DNA of 64,000 nt from Chromohalobacter sp. 11-W (GCF_029889905.1 NZ_JARANZ010000001.1:248001-312000); one strand, 5' to 3'; shown: positions 1-11,950, numbered from the stretch's first letter. Notes: generated by a model not told the origin, from the letters alone. Numbers and translations: made by a program.

Positions 1-2
1 TG

Positions 3-95
3 ACGGACATTACTGGGTCGGAAATTGATCAGGAGATTAAAAGGCTTCAGGAAGAATACAAGCCCATCTTTGAAGAAGCCTTGAATAATAAATAA
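3..95 (+). CDS. C-terminal end of a probable TTT receptor (TctC-like), cut by window edge
   Basis: An open frame enters from the left edge and stops at TAA 93-95. It gives 30 residues that end in a charged helix (EIDQEIKRLQEEYKPIFEEA). The start is outside the window. The next genes are TctA and TctB of a tripartite tricarboxylate transporter, whose periplasmic receptor gene normally sits in the same operon and ends in such a charged helix. The receptor identity is therefore inferred from position, not from a motif in this fragment. Confidence 0.45.
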   Translation, partial: TDITGSEIDQEIKRLQEEYKPIFEEALNNK

Positions 96-100
96 TCTTT

Positions 101-130
101 ACCGCCCTGCCTATATTTAGACAGGGCGGT
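101..130 (+). terminator. Hairpin between receptor gene end and tctA
   Basis: A 9-bp perfect stem (ACCGCCCTG at 101-109, CAGGGCGGT at 122-130) with a 12-nt loop lies directly after the upstream stop codon and is followed by TTGTTTATTA. The trailing T-run is weak. It could be a partial terminator or a stabiliser that keeps receptor mRNA more abundant than the permease mRNA, a common layout for binding-protein transport operons. Confidence 0.5.
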
Positions 131-173
131 TGTTTATTACTTGCTAGCTAAGGCTTTAAAGGCGAGGTGTTAT

Positions 174-1715
174 ATGGACATGATGTTACAAGCCTTCATG
201 TCAATCATGACAATTGAAGGCATGTTAACCATACTGGCCGGTGTAGCCGCTGGTCTGCTTATTGGTTCCCTGCCCGGTTTAACGGCTACTATGGCGTTGG
301 CGGTACTTTTACCATTTACATTTACCATGTCGCCGCTGCAAGGTCTTATGGCACTCGGTGCAGTATATATGGGTGCCATTTACGGTGGTGCATTTACTGC
401 GATTTTGATTAATACCCCGGGGACTCCGTCCTCTATCGCGACGACTTTCGATGGATATCCGATGGCCCGTAATGGGCGTGCCTACGAAGCTCTTGCTGCA
501 GCTACAATTGCCTCTGTCGTCGGGGGGGTCGTAGGCGTTGCCTTTCTTCTGATGTTGGCACCTCCCTTGGCTCGATTGGCCGTTGTGTTCGGTCCTGCCG
601 AGATGTTTTGGGTAGCTCTATTGGGGTTGACCCTTGTAGCCAGCCTAGCGAGTGGTTCTCTCCTGAAGGGGCTATTAGCAGGTTGCATGGGCATGCTAAT
701 AAGCACCATTGGAGTGTCACCAATTGGCGGCGAAACACGTTTTATTTTCGGCATCCCAGCGTTGCAAGGAGGCATAGAACTGATAGTGGCCTTGATTGGA
801 CTATTCGTTATACCTGAACTTATCTCAATGGTAGCCCAAGGGCGTGGCACGTTACCTGAAAGCGGCCAACTTAGCGACGGCGCTCTTTCCTCCGTCAAAA
901 AAATGACGAAACATATCTTTCGAAAGCCCGTTAATCTAATTCGCTCCTGCATCATTGGCCAAATTATTGCTATTATACCTGGCGCAGGTGGCAATGTGAC
1001 TAGCTTAGTCGCCTACAATGAAGCGAAACGATTTTCGAAAGAACCGGAGACGTTCGGAAAAGGCAATGTCGACGGTGTAATAGCTTCAGAGTCCAGTAAC
1101 AATGTAATGGTCGCCGGCAGCATGGTTCCGTTACTTACATTGGGAATTCCCGGCGCACCACCTGATGCCATTATCCTTGGCGTGCTTCTCATGCATGGTT
1201 TGCGGCCTGGTTTGGATCTGTTTACGGAGACTGGCGTTTTGACGAACGGTTTCATTCTTTCAATGGGCGTTGCTGCGATATTCCTGCTCCCCGTTGGCTT
1301 GCTGGGTGGGCGCCTGATTCACCGTGTTGTTGTTAAAACACCTTTTTATTTTCTTGTCCCTAGTATTGCGATGGTGACTATTCTAGGCACCTATGCGCTG
1401 CGTAATAGCATGTTGGATGTGCTTATCATGCTTGTACTTGGCGTCGCAGGTTATTTTATGCGCTTGATTGGAATACATGCTGCTCCTATTGTATTGGGCC
1501 TGATATTGGGTGTAATTGCAGAGAAGGGCTATGTGCAAACCATGCTGGCAGCGGTTGTCGATCCAATTCCTTGGCTGCGGTTAGTAGATAATCCGCTATC
1601 GATCGTTTTGGCAATTCTTGTCATTGTCAGCTTGGCAACTACTTTGTTGCCGGTCTGGCTCGAGCGTTCTGGGAGGATGGCCAAGGTAGATCAAGGTAAG
1701 GGGGCAGGGCAATGA
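174..1715 (+). CDS. Tripartite tricarboxylate transporter large permease, TctA family
   Basis: Large membrane subunit of a TTT secondary carboxylate transporter, 513 residues, the usual TctA size. It is almost wholly hydrophobic with about a dozen membrane segments. It shows the two TctA-type repeats: an N-terminal one around GLLIGSLPGLTATMALA and a second around IIPGAGGNVTSL followed by GIPGAPPDA. An upstream TTG (141) is in frame, but ATG 174 has a purine-rich ribosome site (GGCGAGG) six bases ahead and gives the family's usual N-terminus. It overlaps tctB by four bases. The gene order here is receptor-A-B rather than the classical C-B-A. The substrate is unknown; the downstream enzymes suggest a glycerate-, tartronate- or sugar-acid-type anion. 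Confidence 0.9.
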   Translation: MDMMLQAFMSIMTIEGMLTILAGVAAGLLIGSLPGLTATMALAVLLPFTFTMSPLQGLMALGAVYMGAIYGGAFTAILINTPGTPSSIATTFDGYPMARNGRAYEALAAATIASVVGGVVGVAFLLMLAPPLARLAVVFGPAEMFWVALLGLTLVASLASGSLLKGLLAGCMGMLISTIGVSPIGGETRFIFGIPALQGGIELIVALIGLFVIPELISMVAQGRGTLPESGQLSDGALSSVKKMTKHIFRKPVNLIRSCIIGQIIAIIPGAGGNVTSLVAYNEAKRFSKEPETFGKGNVDGVIASESSNNVMVAGSMVPLLTLGIPGAPPDAIILGVLLMHGLRPGLDLFTETGVLTNGFILSMGVAAIFLLPVGLLGGRLIHRVVVKTPFYFLVPSIAMVTILGTYALRNSMLDVLIMLVLGVAGYFMRLIGIHAAPIVLGLILGVIAEKGYVQTMLAAVVDPIPWLRLVDNPLSIVLAILVIVSLATTLLPVWLERSGRMAKVDQGKGAGQ

Positions 1716-2167
1716 TTCTCAGAGTCAATACAGATTTAGCGGCGGGCATATTTGGATTGTTATTCGCTTCTTTGCTCTGGTTTCCGCGTGAAGAGATGGG
1801 CAGGCTAAGCCTTATATTTCCTCGTGCAATATTGCTTATCACCGCAGTCGTGTCAGCTGTGTTAGTTATAAAGGCGTTCACTTCTCCAGCAGAGCGACAG
1901 ATCCTTATCGAAGGAAGCCCTAAACGAATATTGCTAATGATATTAGTCTTGTTCGCTTGGTGGTATTTAATTGGGGTTTTGGGATTTGTTACTTCAACTT
2001 TTGTGGTTTTCTTTGGCATCGTATGGTACTTGGCGAGTATAGAGCAGCGTGTCTCATTTAATAGAATATTAGCTTGGCTCCCTGTTGCCGCTATTATAGT
2101 TGGCCTCTTTTATTTTGCTTTTACTGATATATTGCAGGTCAGCTTACCTGAAGGTTTGTTTTTTTAG
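1712..2167 (+). CDS. Tripartite tricarboxylate transporter small permease, TctB family
   Basis: Small membrane subunit of the TTT transporter, 151 residues, with four predicted membrane helices in the TctB pattern. The pair LLMILVLFAWWYLIG and TSTFVVFFGIVWYL is clear near residues 70-110. The start codon overlaps the tctA stop (ATGA), so translation is coupled. Base composition is visibly more AT-rich than the metabolic genes that start at 2278, as is tctA, suggesting that transporter and enzymes came together from different sources. Confidence 0.85.
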   Translation: MILRVNTDLAAGIFGLLFASLLWFPREEMGRLSLIFPRAILLITAVVSAVLVIKAFTSPAERQILIEGSPKRILLMILVLFAWWYLIGVLGFVTSTFVVFFGIVWYLASIEQRVSFNRILAWLPVAAIIVGLFYFAFTDILQVSLPEGLFF

Positions 2168-2277
2168 CCATTTTGGAGGGAAGGCGGTGCTTGCAACCTT
2201 CCCCTCTTCCTCTACTAAAGCCAAATTTTTTAGACGCTAATACAAGCAATTTTCAAATTTCCCGTAAGGGGCGAATC

Positions 2278-3168
2278 ATGAAAAAAATTGGATTCATCGG
2301 TCTGGGCATCATGGGCCGCCCCATGGCCGGCCACTTGCTGGATGCCGGCCACGAGCTGGTCACCGTCAAGCGCGACAAGCCGCTAGTCAGCGAACTGGCC
2401 GACATGGGCATGCGCGAACTCGACTCGCCGGCGGCCGTGGCCGAGGCTAGCGAGGTGATCATCACCATGGTGCCGGACACCTCGGACGTCGAGCAGGTGC
2501 TGTTCGGTGAGCAAGGTGTCATCGAGGGGCTCCAGCCCGGCACGCTGGTCATCGACATGAGCTCCATCGCCCCGCTGGTCACCCAGCAATTCTCCAAGCG
2601 TATTCATGAGGCCGGCGGTGTATACGTCGATGCCCCGGTCTCGGGGGGCGAAGGCGGCGCCATCAACGCCGCGCTGACCATCATGGTAGGTGCCACCGAG
2701 GAAGGATTTGCCAGAGCCAAGCCGCTACTTGAGATCATGGGCAAGACCATCACCCATATTGGTGGTCACGGTGACGGCCAGACCTGCAAGGTGGCCAACC
2801 AGATTGTCGTTGCCCTGACCATCGAGGCGGTCTCCGAGGGCCTGCTGTTCGCCTCCCGGGCCGGCGCCGACGTTGCCAAGGTGCGCGAGTCGCTGCTCGG
2901 CGGTCTGGCCCAGTCGAAGATTCTCGACGTACATGGCGAGCGCATGATCCAGCGCACCTTCGACCCGGGCTTCAAGATCCGCCTGCACCAGAAGGACCTC
3001 AATCTAGCGCTGGAAGGTGCGCGCAGCCTTAACCTCGCCCTGCCGGGAACGGCCAATGTGCAGCAACTATTCCAGGCCTGTGCCGCCCATGACGGCGGTG
3101 ACTGGGATCATGCCGGTCTGGTACGTGCTCTGGAAACACTCTCCAATTATGAGATAGCCAAGCAGTAA
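2278..3168 (+). CDS. glxR: 2-hydroxy-3-oxopropionate (tartronate semialdehyde) reductase, GarR/GlxR family
   Basis: NAD(P)H-dependent reductase of the 3-hydroxyisobutyrate dehydrogenase family, 296 residues. It is expected to reduce tartronate semialdehyde to D-glycerate. Visible motifs are the Rossmann signature near residue 5 (GFIGLGIMGRPMA), the substrate-binding segment DAPVSGGEGGA near residue 118 and the catalytic-lysine stretch GQTCKVANQ near residue 165. ATG 2278 is chosen because AAGGGGC lies just ahead and the Rossmann motif then begins at residue 4; an upstream in-frame start at 2173 would add an unrelated tail. Its neighbours are glycerate kinase, pyruvate kinase and enolase, which supports the tartronate semialdehyde role over hydroxyisobutyrate. 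Confidence 0.88.
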   Translation: MKKIGFIGLGIMGRPMAGHLLDAGHELVTVKRDKPLVSELADMGMRELDSPAAVAEASEVIITMVPDTSDVEQVLFGEQGVIEGLQPGTLVIDMSSIAPLVTQQFSKRIHEAGGVYVDAPVSGGEGGAINAALTIMVGATEEGFARAKPLLEIMGKTITHIGGHGDGQTCKVANQIVVALTIEAVSEGLLFASRAGADVAKVRESLLGGLAQSKILDVHGERMIQRTFDPGFKIRLHQKDLNLALEGARSLNLALPGTANVQQLFQACAAHDGGDWDHAGLVRALETLSNYEIAKQ

Positions 3169-3232
3169 GTGAACCCTCGGTTAACAGCCGATCTTAACCC
3201 GTCATGTCTATGCTTTGCTGAGAGACCACGCC

Positions 3233-4546
3233 ATGAATGACCAAACGCCCTTTGCCAGTCGTGAATCTATTCGGTCCTGGCTGCTAAGACTCGCCGAGCA
3301 TGCTGTTTCAAAGGTGCATCCAGCGAATCTGGTTCAGGGTCATTTACCCGAGCCTCCTTGCGGTCGCACCGTCGTGGTGGGTGCCGGCAAGGCGGCCGCG
3401 GCCATGGCGAAAACTTTGGAGACCGCTTGGCAGGACTCGCAACCCGACTCGCCGTTGTCCGGGGTCGTGGTCACCCGCTATGGCCATGTCGAGGTATGCC
3501 AACAGATCGAGGTGCTAGAGGCCTCGCATCCTATGCCCGACAATCTCGGCGAGCAGGCAGCCAAACGCATGCTCGAAGCTGTCCGCGGCCTGGGCGAGGA
3601 CGATCTAGTTATCGCACTGGTCTCGGGCGGCGGTTCATCACTGATGTCGCTACCAGCCCCGGGTCTGACCCTGAGCCAAAAGCAGGCGCTCACCAGGGCG
3701 CTGCTACATAGTGGAGCGCCGATTCGCGAAATCAACACTGTCCGCCGCCATCTCTCGGCTATCAAAGGTGGCCGCCTTGCTGCTGCCGCTCATCCGGCCC
3801 AGGTGGTCACCTACCTGATTTCCGACGTGCCCGGCGATGAGCCTAGCCTGATAGCCTCTGGCCCGACATTGCCTGACGGCTCCACACCCGTCGACGCTCT
3901 GACCATTCTCGAAGCCCGTAGCATCGAGATTCCCGATGTTGTCCGCCATCATTTTGTGGCAGATACCTGCGCCCCGCGCTGTGAAGATGACGGATTCGCA
4001 AAAGACGAGACACATATGCTGGCTCGAGCAGCCGATGCCTTGCAGGCAGCACTCGAATATGCCGAGCATGAGGGCATTGAGGTACGCTTGCTCGGCGATG
4101 ATCTGGAAGGCGAGGCGCGCCAGCTTGGTCGCGCTCAGGGGCGTCTGGCACTGGACCTGCAACTCGAAAGTTCGCATCCGCTACTGCTGCTATCTGGCGG
4201 CGAGACCAGTGTCACTGTAGATGGAGAGGGACGCGGTGGTCGCAACGTCGAATACCTGTTGGGCCTATTCGAGATGCTCAAAGGCGCTGAGGGTATCCAC
4301 GCGTTAGCCATTGATACCGACGGCATTGACGGCTCCGAGGACAATGCCGGCGCAATGATTTCCCCCGATTGCTGGCAGCGGGCCGAAGCGGCCCAGCTAT
4401 CGGTAGCGGACTACTTGGCCCGCAACGATGCCTACACCTTCTTCCAGACTTTGAATGACTTGATCATCACGGGCCCCACCCGCACCAACGTTAACGATTT
4501 CCGCGCCATCCTGGTATTGCCGCCCAGCAAGGGAGAGGAGGAATAA
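3233..4546 (+). CDS. ttuD: Glycerate kinase, TtuD/MOFRL (GCK) family
   Basis: Glycerate kinase of the MOFRL family (older name hydroxypyruvate reductase TtuD), 437 residues. It phosphorylates D-glycerate, in this family usually to 2-phosphoglycerate. Visible signatures are LVSGGGSSLMSLP with the following alpha-helical segment, SDVPGDEPSLIASGPT in the middle, and the C-terminal MOFRL part with LSGGETSVTV, RGGRNVEYLLG and DTDGIDGSEDNAGA. Start ATG 3233 is preferred over an in-frame TTG at 3215 because GAGAG precedes it at normal spacing. It lies between glxR and pyk, so its product can flow straight into the enolase and pyruvate kinase encoded downstream. Confidence 0.88.
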   Translation: MNDQTPFASRESIRSWLLRLAEHAVSKVHPANLVQGHLPEPPCGRTVVVGAGKAAAAMAKTLETAWQDSQPDSPLSGVVVTRYGHVEVCQQIEVLEASHPMPDNLGEQAAKRMLEAVRGLGEDDLVIALVSGGGSSLMSLPAPGLTLSQKQALTRALLHSGAPIREINTVRRHLSAIKGGRLAAAAHPAQVVTYLISDVPGDEPSLIASGPTLPDGSTPVDALTILEARSIEIPDVVRHHFVADTCAPRCEDDGFAKDETHMLARAADALQAALEYAEHEGIEVRLLGDDLEGEARQLGRAQGRLALDLQLESSHPLLLLSGGETSVTVDGEGRGGRNVEYLLGLFEMLKGAEGIHALAIDTDGIDGSEDNAGAMISPDCWQRAEAAQLSVADYLARNDAYTFFQTLNDLIITGPTRTNVNDFRAILVLPPSKGEEE

Positions 4547-4548
4547 GC

Positions 4549-7655
<3,107 letters not shown>

Positions 7656-7834
7656 AGCCTGACGGGTGTTTAGAATATCCGGGTCGATTCACACGGTTGG
7701 TGCTAGTGGTCGCAGTTTGGTCGCAGACTAGACGTGATCGGCCTAAGTTATGTGTGTAGTGGAATGCTTTAAAAGACTGTTTTGAAAGGGAGATGCCGGA
7801 GCAAGCGCGGCCATGGATTATCTCGAAAACGGAT
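7656..7834. other. Non-coding gap between IS relic and integrase end
   Basis: No convincing gene or RNA was seen. The palindrome CGGATTCAAAATCCG at 7830-7844 overlaps the last codons of the integrase and resembles a tRNA-Leu anticodon arm, but no T-arm or acceptor follows it. Confidence 0.4.
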
Positions 7835-9091
7835 TCAAAATCCGCCGTCATCCCCATTGCGCAATATGCTATCCAGCCACTTCTCCCACACATCCATCGC
7901 CTGACGTTTCTCTTTTAGGTAATCGTAGCGATCATAGTGACGGCTTGAGACGTCCTGCATGGCATGACCATGCAAGCGATCCCTGATGCCCTTCGCAACG
8001 CCTTCCTGCCCCAGCACCGTTTTTACCGTCCGGCGAATGTCTCGTGGCGCCCAGCGTTCGATGCCGGCGGTGCGTTGATACTTCCCAAGCGCAGAGGGGA
8101 GGGCAGTGATCGAGATATGCTTGCTGCGATCCTTCGGGCTTGCGAACAATAGGCCCCATTCGTTGCGCTCAGCCTGGTCGACCAAGTAGCGCAGCAAGTC
8201 GCGCGATTGCGAGGCCATTGGCACGACATGTGCCAGACTGGACTTCATCGAACTGGCTGGGATGTCGATCACGTCCGCGTCGAAATCGATATTAGCTGGC
8301 GCCAACCGCAGCAGTGATAGTGGGCGCTGACCACCGGTGGCGATGACCAGCCGGATCGCCATGGATGTCAGGTCATAAGAGGGTAGGTTGTGCCATGCGT
8401 GGGCGAGCTCTTCCGCGGTTATGACGCGCTCGCCCTGGCGCTCCCAATCTGCCTGGCGAGGGATGACTGAGACTGGGTTGGTCTCGAGAGCCCATGTCTG
8501 GTTGGAGGCTTGCCGAGGATCATGCTCGACGCTCAGGCCATGCTGATAAGCAGCATGCAGCCATGACCGGATACGGTTAGTCGTGGTGGTGATGCCCTTG
8601 CGCATGTGGAAGCTGAGCAGATCGCGTATGTCTGCGCTCGTCACCTCCCTGGCCGGTTTGTTCCAGAGTTTGGGAAACGGCTTCTTGACGTAACGCTCAC
8701 AGCGCTCAAGTACCTCGTCAGCGGTGCGTCGTCCCTGCTCGCGCATGCTGTTGGTATAGGAGATTATGAGCTCGCCCAGCGAGCCATGGATTTCTTCTTG
8801 TTTTGCAGCGGCGCGCTGCTCCCTCATGGCCTTGCCGGGGTCGACGCCATCGGTGAGTTTTGCTGCGAGGTCTGCGGCCCGTTGGCGGGCATCCTTCAAC
8901 GCCACTTCCGGATAGGCGCCGAGGCCGATTTTCCGGCGACGCTTATTAAGGTAGTAGACGTAGACCCAGTCTTTGGCTCCAGTGGGGCGCACGCGTATGA
9001 AGAGTCTCCCGGTGCCGCGCTGACCGTCATCGGAGATGGTGTATTCGCGTTCGCGGGGCTTGAGTGCGCGGAGTTGTTTCTCGTTGAGCAT
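7835..9091 (-). CDS. int: Tyrosine integrase, P4/DUF4102 type (genomic-island integrase)
   Basis: Site-specific recombinase of 418 residues. The N-terminal DUF4102 domain is clear (LNEKQLRALKPREREYTISD, then GRLFIRVRPTGAKDWVYVY and RRKIGLGAYPEVALKDAR). A core-binding domain follows and then the catalytic domain with TGGQRPLSLL (arginine), RDIRRT (second arginine), RLHGHAM and the nucleophile tyrosine near residue 386 in SSRHYDRYDY. In the HxxR box the usual histidine position reads D (PRDIRR). The gene points left, and its 5' end faces the tRNA half at 9234-9279, the expected attachment site layout. It lies outside the interval between the two tRNA halves. Confidence 0.9.
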   Translation of the reverse strand: MLNEKQLRALKPREREYTISDDGQRGTGRLFIRVRPTGAKDWVYVYYLNKRRRKIGLGAYPEVALKDARQRAADLAAKLTDGVDPGKAMREQRAAAKQEEIHGSLGELIISYTNSMREQGRRTADEVLERCERYVKKPFPKLWNKPAREVTSADIRDLLSFHMRKGITTTTNRIRSWLHAAYQHGLSVEHDPRQASNQTWALETNPVSVIPRQADWERQGERVITAEELAHAWHNLPSYDLTSMAIRLVIATGGQRPLSLLRLAPANIDFDADVIDIPASSMKSSLAHVVPMASQSRDLLRYLVDQAERNEWGLLFASPKDRSKHISITALPSALGKYQRTAGIERWAPRDIRRTVKTVLGQEGVAKGIRDRLHGHAMQDVSSRHYDRYDYLKEKRQAMDVWEKWLDSILRNGDDGGF

Positions 9092-9233
9092 CAGGGGGCC
9101 GTTAGGGGGCTATATGGGGGGCTGTTAGGATATCCCTCGTTGATGCTAGGTTACACATCGATACCCCTGGAGGCCAGTAGATAGGCCCCTTATTTACTCA
9201 GTTTGCCACCTTCTTACACCGTCACCTGACAGG

Positions 9234-9279
9234 ACTCATAATCCCTTGGTCGGCGGTTCGAGTCCGCCTGGGCCCACCA
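9234..9279 (+). repeat. tRNA 3' half (CAU anticodon, Ile2-like), probable att core, left copy
   Basis: From the anticodon loop CTCATAA (9235-9241) to the terminal CCA at 9277-9279 the sequence is a proper tRNA 3' half: variable region, T-stem GGCGG/CCGCC with loop TTCGAGT, and 3' acceptor strand TGGGCCC plus A. No D-arm or 5' acceptor strand precedes it, so it is not a whole tRNA. The resemblance is strongest to tRNA-Ile2(CAU). It starts 143 bases from the integrase start codon. A second copy with six differences in 46 bases is at 40905-40950. Anticodon-loop to 3'-end cores are a known attachment site class of tyrosine integrases. Confidence 0.75.
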
Positions 9280-9445
9280 TTAAAACAAGCACTTAGCTTC
9301 GTTTTTTCCTTCCTGAATTCGTTTCTTCCGGTGCAGTGTCCACATTTTGTCCATGCTGGATCTTGGGGGCGAATGTCGCTGCCTTAATCAGTTATCCAGC
9401 GAGCAAGCGACGCTCACACGGTGAGCATTTACCGACCCATCAAGC

Positions 9446-10333
9446 TCACTGGCTTTTCATCTCCTTCAGAATTCTTGACGTATCCCGGGCGGGAGAGAGC
9501 TCGAAGACTCGGGCGTAATCGCGGCTGAACTGTGTGGCGCTTTCATAGCCGACCTCGAAGGCTGCGTTGGTCACGCTTTTGGCATCGGCCACCATGAGCA
9601 TCCTTGCGTGAAGCAATCGAACCCGCTTTTGGTACTGCAACGGACTCAGGGTGGTGACTGCCTTGAGGTGTCGATGGAAGGCGGACACGCTCATCGACGC
9701 TTTCTCGGCCAGCGTCTCCACTCGGATCGGCTCGGCGAAATCCCGGCGAATCCGTTGAATGGCCAGGCTGACCCGCGCCATGGCGGTATCCGGAGCCGCT
9801 ATGTCGCGCAGCATCCAGCCGTGAGGGCCTTGCAGGACACGGTAGAGAATTTCTCGCTCATATACCGGTGCGAGGGCCGCGATTTCGTCGGGTTTGCCCA
9901 TCAATCTCAGCATGCGTAGCCACGCGTCCATCAATGCTGGTGTGGTAGCCGCCACCGAAAAGCCAGCGTCGCTTTCGTTGCGCTCGGCGGGCGAGGGCAG
10001 GTCGGTCAGTAGTGTCGAGAGCACCGTGGGATCGAGCGTCAAACTCAGCGCGAGGTAGGGCTCCCCCGAAACCGTAGGATGGATCGTACCCACCGCCGGC
10101 AACTCGATGGACATGACGAAGTACGTGGCCGGGTCATAACGCAGCGTGCGCTCGCCGACGGTCATCGTCTTGCTGCCCTGCAGGATCAGATTGATCATCG
10201 GATCGTAGACGGCGGCCAGCATATGCTCCGGGACCTCGCCTTGAATCATGGCCACGCGTGGGATGCCCGTTTCGGTACGGCGGTTCTCGGCCTTGGCAGC
10301 CAAAGAGCGAAGCTCGAGCAGTTGGTCGTTCAT
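9446..10333 (-). CDS. AraC-family transcriptional regulator with AraC_N domain
   Basis: DNA-binding regulator, 295 residues. The N-terminal AraC_N ligand domain runs to about residue 170 (TGIPRVAMIQGEVPEHM, YDPATYFVMSIELPAVG). The C-terminal double helix-turn-helix follows from about residue 190 (PIRVETLAEKASMSVSAFHRHLKAVTTLSPLQYQKRVRL and AAFEVGYESATQFSRDYARVF). It is divergent from the VOC/oxidoreductase pair starting at 10521 and probably controls that pair. The start region is duplicated 41 bases upstream (see repeat at 10316-10374), so the true start is a little uncertain; 10333 keeps the full AraC_N domain. Confidence 0.88.
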   Translation of the reverse strand: MNDQLLELRSLAAKAENRRTETGIPRVAMIQGEVPEHMLAAVYDPMINLILQGSKTMTVGERTLRYDPATYFVMSIELPAVGTIHPTVSGEPYLALSLTLDPTVLSTLLTDLPSPAERNESDAGFSVAATTPALMDAWLRMLRLMGKPDEIAALAPVYEREILYRVLQGPHGWMLRDIAAPDTAMARVSLAIQRIRRDFAEPIRVETLAEKASMSVSAFHRHLKAVTTLSPLQYQKRVRLLHARMLMVADAKSVTNAAFEVGYESATQFSRDYARVFELSPARDTSRILKEMKSQ

Positions 10334-10374
10334 GGCGGGCAGTTTTTCGTTGTATGGAGAGCGGTTGGTCGTTC
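10316..10374 (-). repeat. Duplicated start region of the AraC gene
   Basis: On the minus strand ATGAACGACCAACTGCTC (starting 10333) and ATGAACGACCAACCGCTC (starting 10374) differ at one base and lie 41 bases apart, so the upstream copy is out of frame with the gene. No strong ribosome site precedes either copy. It looks like a small slippage or tandem duplication in the leader. Confidence 0.7.
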
Positions 10375-10520
10375 ATGGAGAGATATGCTGATCTTGGCCC
10401 CACGTCTGCGCAAGCAAAAAGCAGAAACGGGCAGGTTTCGGGCAGGAACGGCTGAGCCCGCGATGAGGGTAAGGGTTACGGTAGTAGCTGGCGACATCGT
10501 CTGAATCGCGAGGCTACTCC

Positions 10521-10937
10521 ATGCTTGATCATCTCTTTCTCTCCGTCAGCGATATCGAACGCTCGATCCGTTTCTACGAGGCCGTGCTCGCCCCGCTGGG
10601 GATCACGGCGCGGCTCGATTACGACGGCAAAGACGGCCCGCCGGGCCATCCGGATCTCAAGGGTTTCGGCGCCAATGGCCGGATGTTCTTCTGGCTACGT
10701 GAGGGTGTAGTCGAAGGAAAAGCCGTTCACGTCGGTTTCGTGGCGAACAGCAAGGCGGAGGTTGAGGCAGCCTACGCCGCGGCCATCGAGAACGGCTCTA
10801 TCAACAACGGTACTATCGACAACGGCGTGCCCGGGGCACGGCTGCATTATGACCCCGACTATTACGCCGCCAACGTTCTGGATCCCGATGGCTACAGTCT
10901 CGAATTCGTCTACAAGAACTGGCAGCACGCCCAATGA
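10521..10937 (+). CDS. VOC-family (glyoxalase/dioxygenase-like) protein
   Basis: Vicinal oxygen chelate protein of 138 residues, a single-domain member of the glyoxalase/bleomycin-resistance group. Typical features are MLDHLFLSVSDIERSIRFYEAVL at the start, HVGFVA in the middle and DPDYYAANVLDPDGYSLEFVYK at the end. An Asn-rich insertion (NGSINNGTIDNG, residues about 93-104) sits where relatives normally have a short GGTDNG turn, apparently from a microduplication. It overlaps the next gene by four bases (ATGA). The substrate is unknown. Confidence 0.85.
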   Translation: MLDHLFLSVSDIERSIRFYEAVLAPLGITARLDYDGKDGPPGHPDLKGFGANGRMFFWLREGVVEGKAVHVGFVANSKAEVEAAYAAAIENGSINNGTIDNGVPGARLHYDPDYYAANVLDPDGYSLEFVYKNWQHAQ

Positions 10938-11911
10938 AAAAACTTCTGATCTACGGCGCGACCGGCTACACCGGCCGCATGGCGGCAGAGCGTGCCAAAG
11001 CGTTGGGACTCGATTTCGAGATCGCCGGACGCAATCAGCAAAGGCTAACCGCCCTCGCTGAGCAGTTGGGAGTTCCGTTGCGGGTATTTGAAGCCTTCGA
11101 TGGGGCAGCGAAAGCTCTGGCCGATATCGATGTATTGCTAAACTTCGCAGGCCCTTTCGCGAAAACCGCGGAGCTATTGATGCGGGTGTGCCTCGAGGCC
11201 GGTGTCGATTACCTGGATATCACCGCCGAGATTAACGTCTACCGGCTAGCGGAACGACTGGGCGCCGAAGCGGCCGAGGCCGGCGTCATGCTGCTGCCGG
11301 GTGTCGGCTGGGACGTGGTGCCGACCGATTGCCTGGCGGTGCACGTCGCGCAGCGCGTGCATGAGCCACAGTCGCTGAAGGTGGCGCTTCAGGTTCCCGG
11401 TTCCATGTCGCGAGGCTCCGCCATGAGCGTCAGCGAGATCATCGGCGCAGGCCTGATGGCGAGGGTCGATGGCCATCTCGTACCAATCCCCGACGCGCAG
11501 CCGCAAGAGTTCGATTTCGGCGAGGGTTTGGTGCCGTGCGCGCCACTGTCGTTCGGGGATCTGGTCACCGGCTGGCACTCTGCCGGCATTCCCAATATCG
11601 CCATGTTCGTGCATGTCAGTGGCGATGCGTTTCCCGAGGGCGATTTGTCACAACTGCCTGACGGCCCGACGGCGGAGCATCGCGATGCCCATCGCGCCCG
11701 CGCTGTGGCCGAGGTGACGGGAGCCGATGGCACGGTGGCTCGATCGATGATCGAAACCGTCAACGGCTATTCCTACACGCCGCTGGCGGCCGTAGAGGCC
11801 GCGCGCCGGGTACTCGAAGGGGAGCGTCGACCCGGTTTCGAGACCCCGGCACGAATGTTCGGTGGCAAATTCGCTGAGACGATCGAAGGGACGACCATCA
11901 CGGATCTATAG
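10934..11911 (+). CDS. Saccharopine dehydrogenase-like NAD(P)-binding oxidoreductase
   Basis: Oxidoreductase of 325 residues with an N-terminal NAD(P)-binding fold of the saccharopine dehydrogenase / trans-acting enoyl reductase group (LLIYGATGYTGRMAAERAK, then EIAGRNQQRL). The motif LLNFAGPFAKTAELLMRVC and GVDYLDITAE are typical of this family. Translation is coupled to the VOC gene upstream. It is probably part of the operon controlled by the divergent AraC regulator. The reaction cannot be named from sequence. Confidence 0.8.
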   Translation: MKKLLIYGATGYTGRMAAERAKALGLDFEIAGRNQQRLTALAEQLGVPLRVFEAFDGAAKALADIDVLLNFAGPFAKTAELLMRVCLEAGVDYLDITAEINVYRLAERLGAEAAEAGVMLLPGVGWDVVPTDCLAVHVAQRVHEPQSLKVALQVPGSMSRGSAMSVSEIIGAGLMARVDGHLVPIPDAQPQEFDFGEGLVPCAPLSFGDLVTGWHSAGIPNIAMFVHVSGDAFPEGDLSQLPDGPTAEHRDAHRARAVAEVTGADGTVARSMIETVNGYSYTPLAAVEAARRVLEGERRPGFETPARMFGGKFAETIEGTTITDL

Positions 11912-11950
11912 GAACAGATGCGAAACCCCACGATGGCATGGCCTTACGGC

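Noticed and set aside
7830-7844. tRNA-Leu-like anticodon arm (CGGATTCAAAATCCG)
   Set aside because: It overlaps the end of the integrase gene; no D-arm, T-arm or acceptor is present, so it is most likely chance.
9184-9279. Complete tRNA gene at the left att site
   Set aside because: The 3' half is proper, but the sequence before the anticodon loop does not form a D-arm or pair with the acceptor strand.
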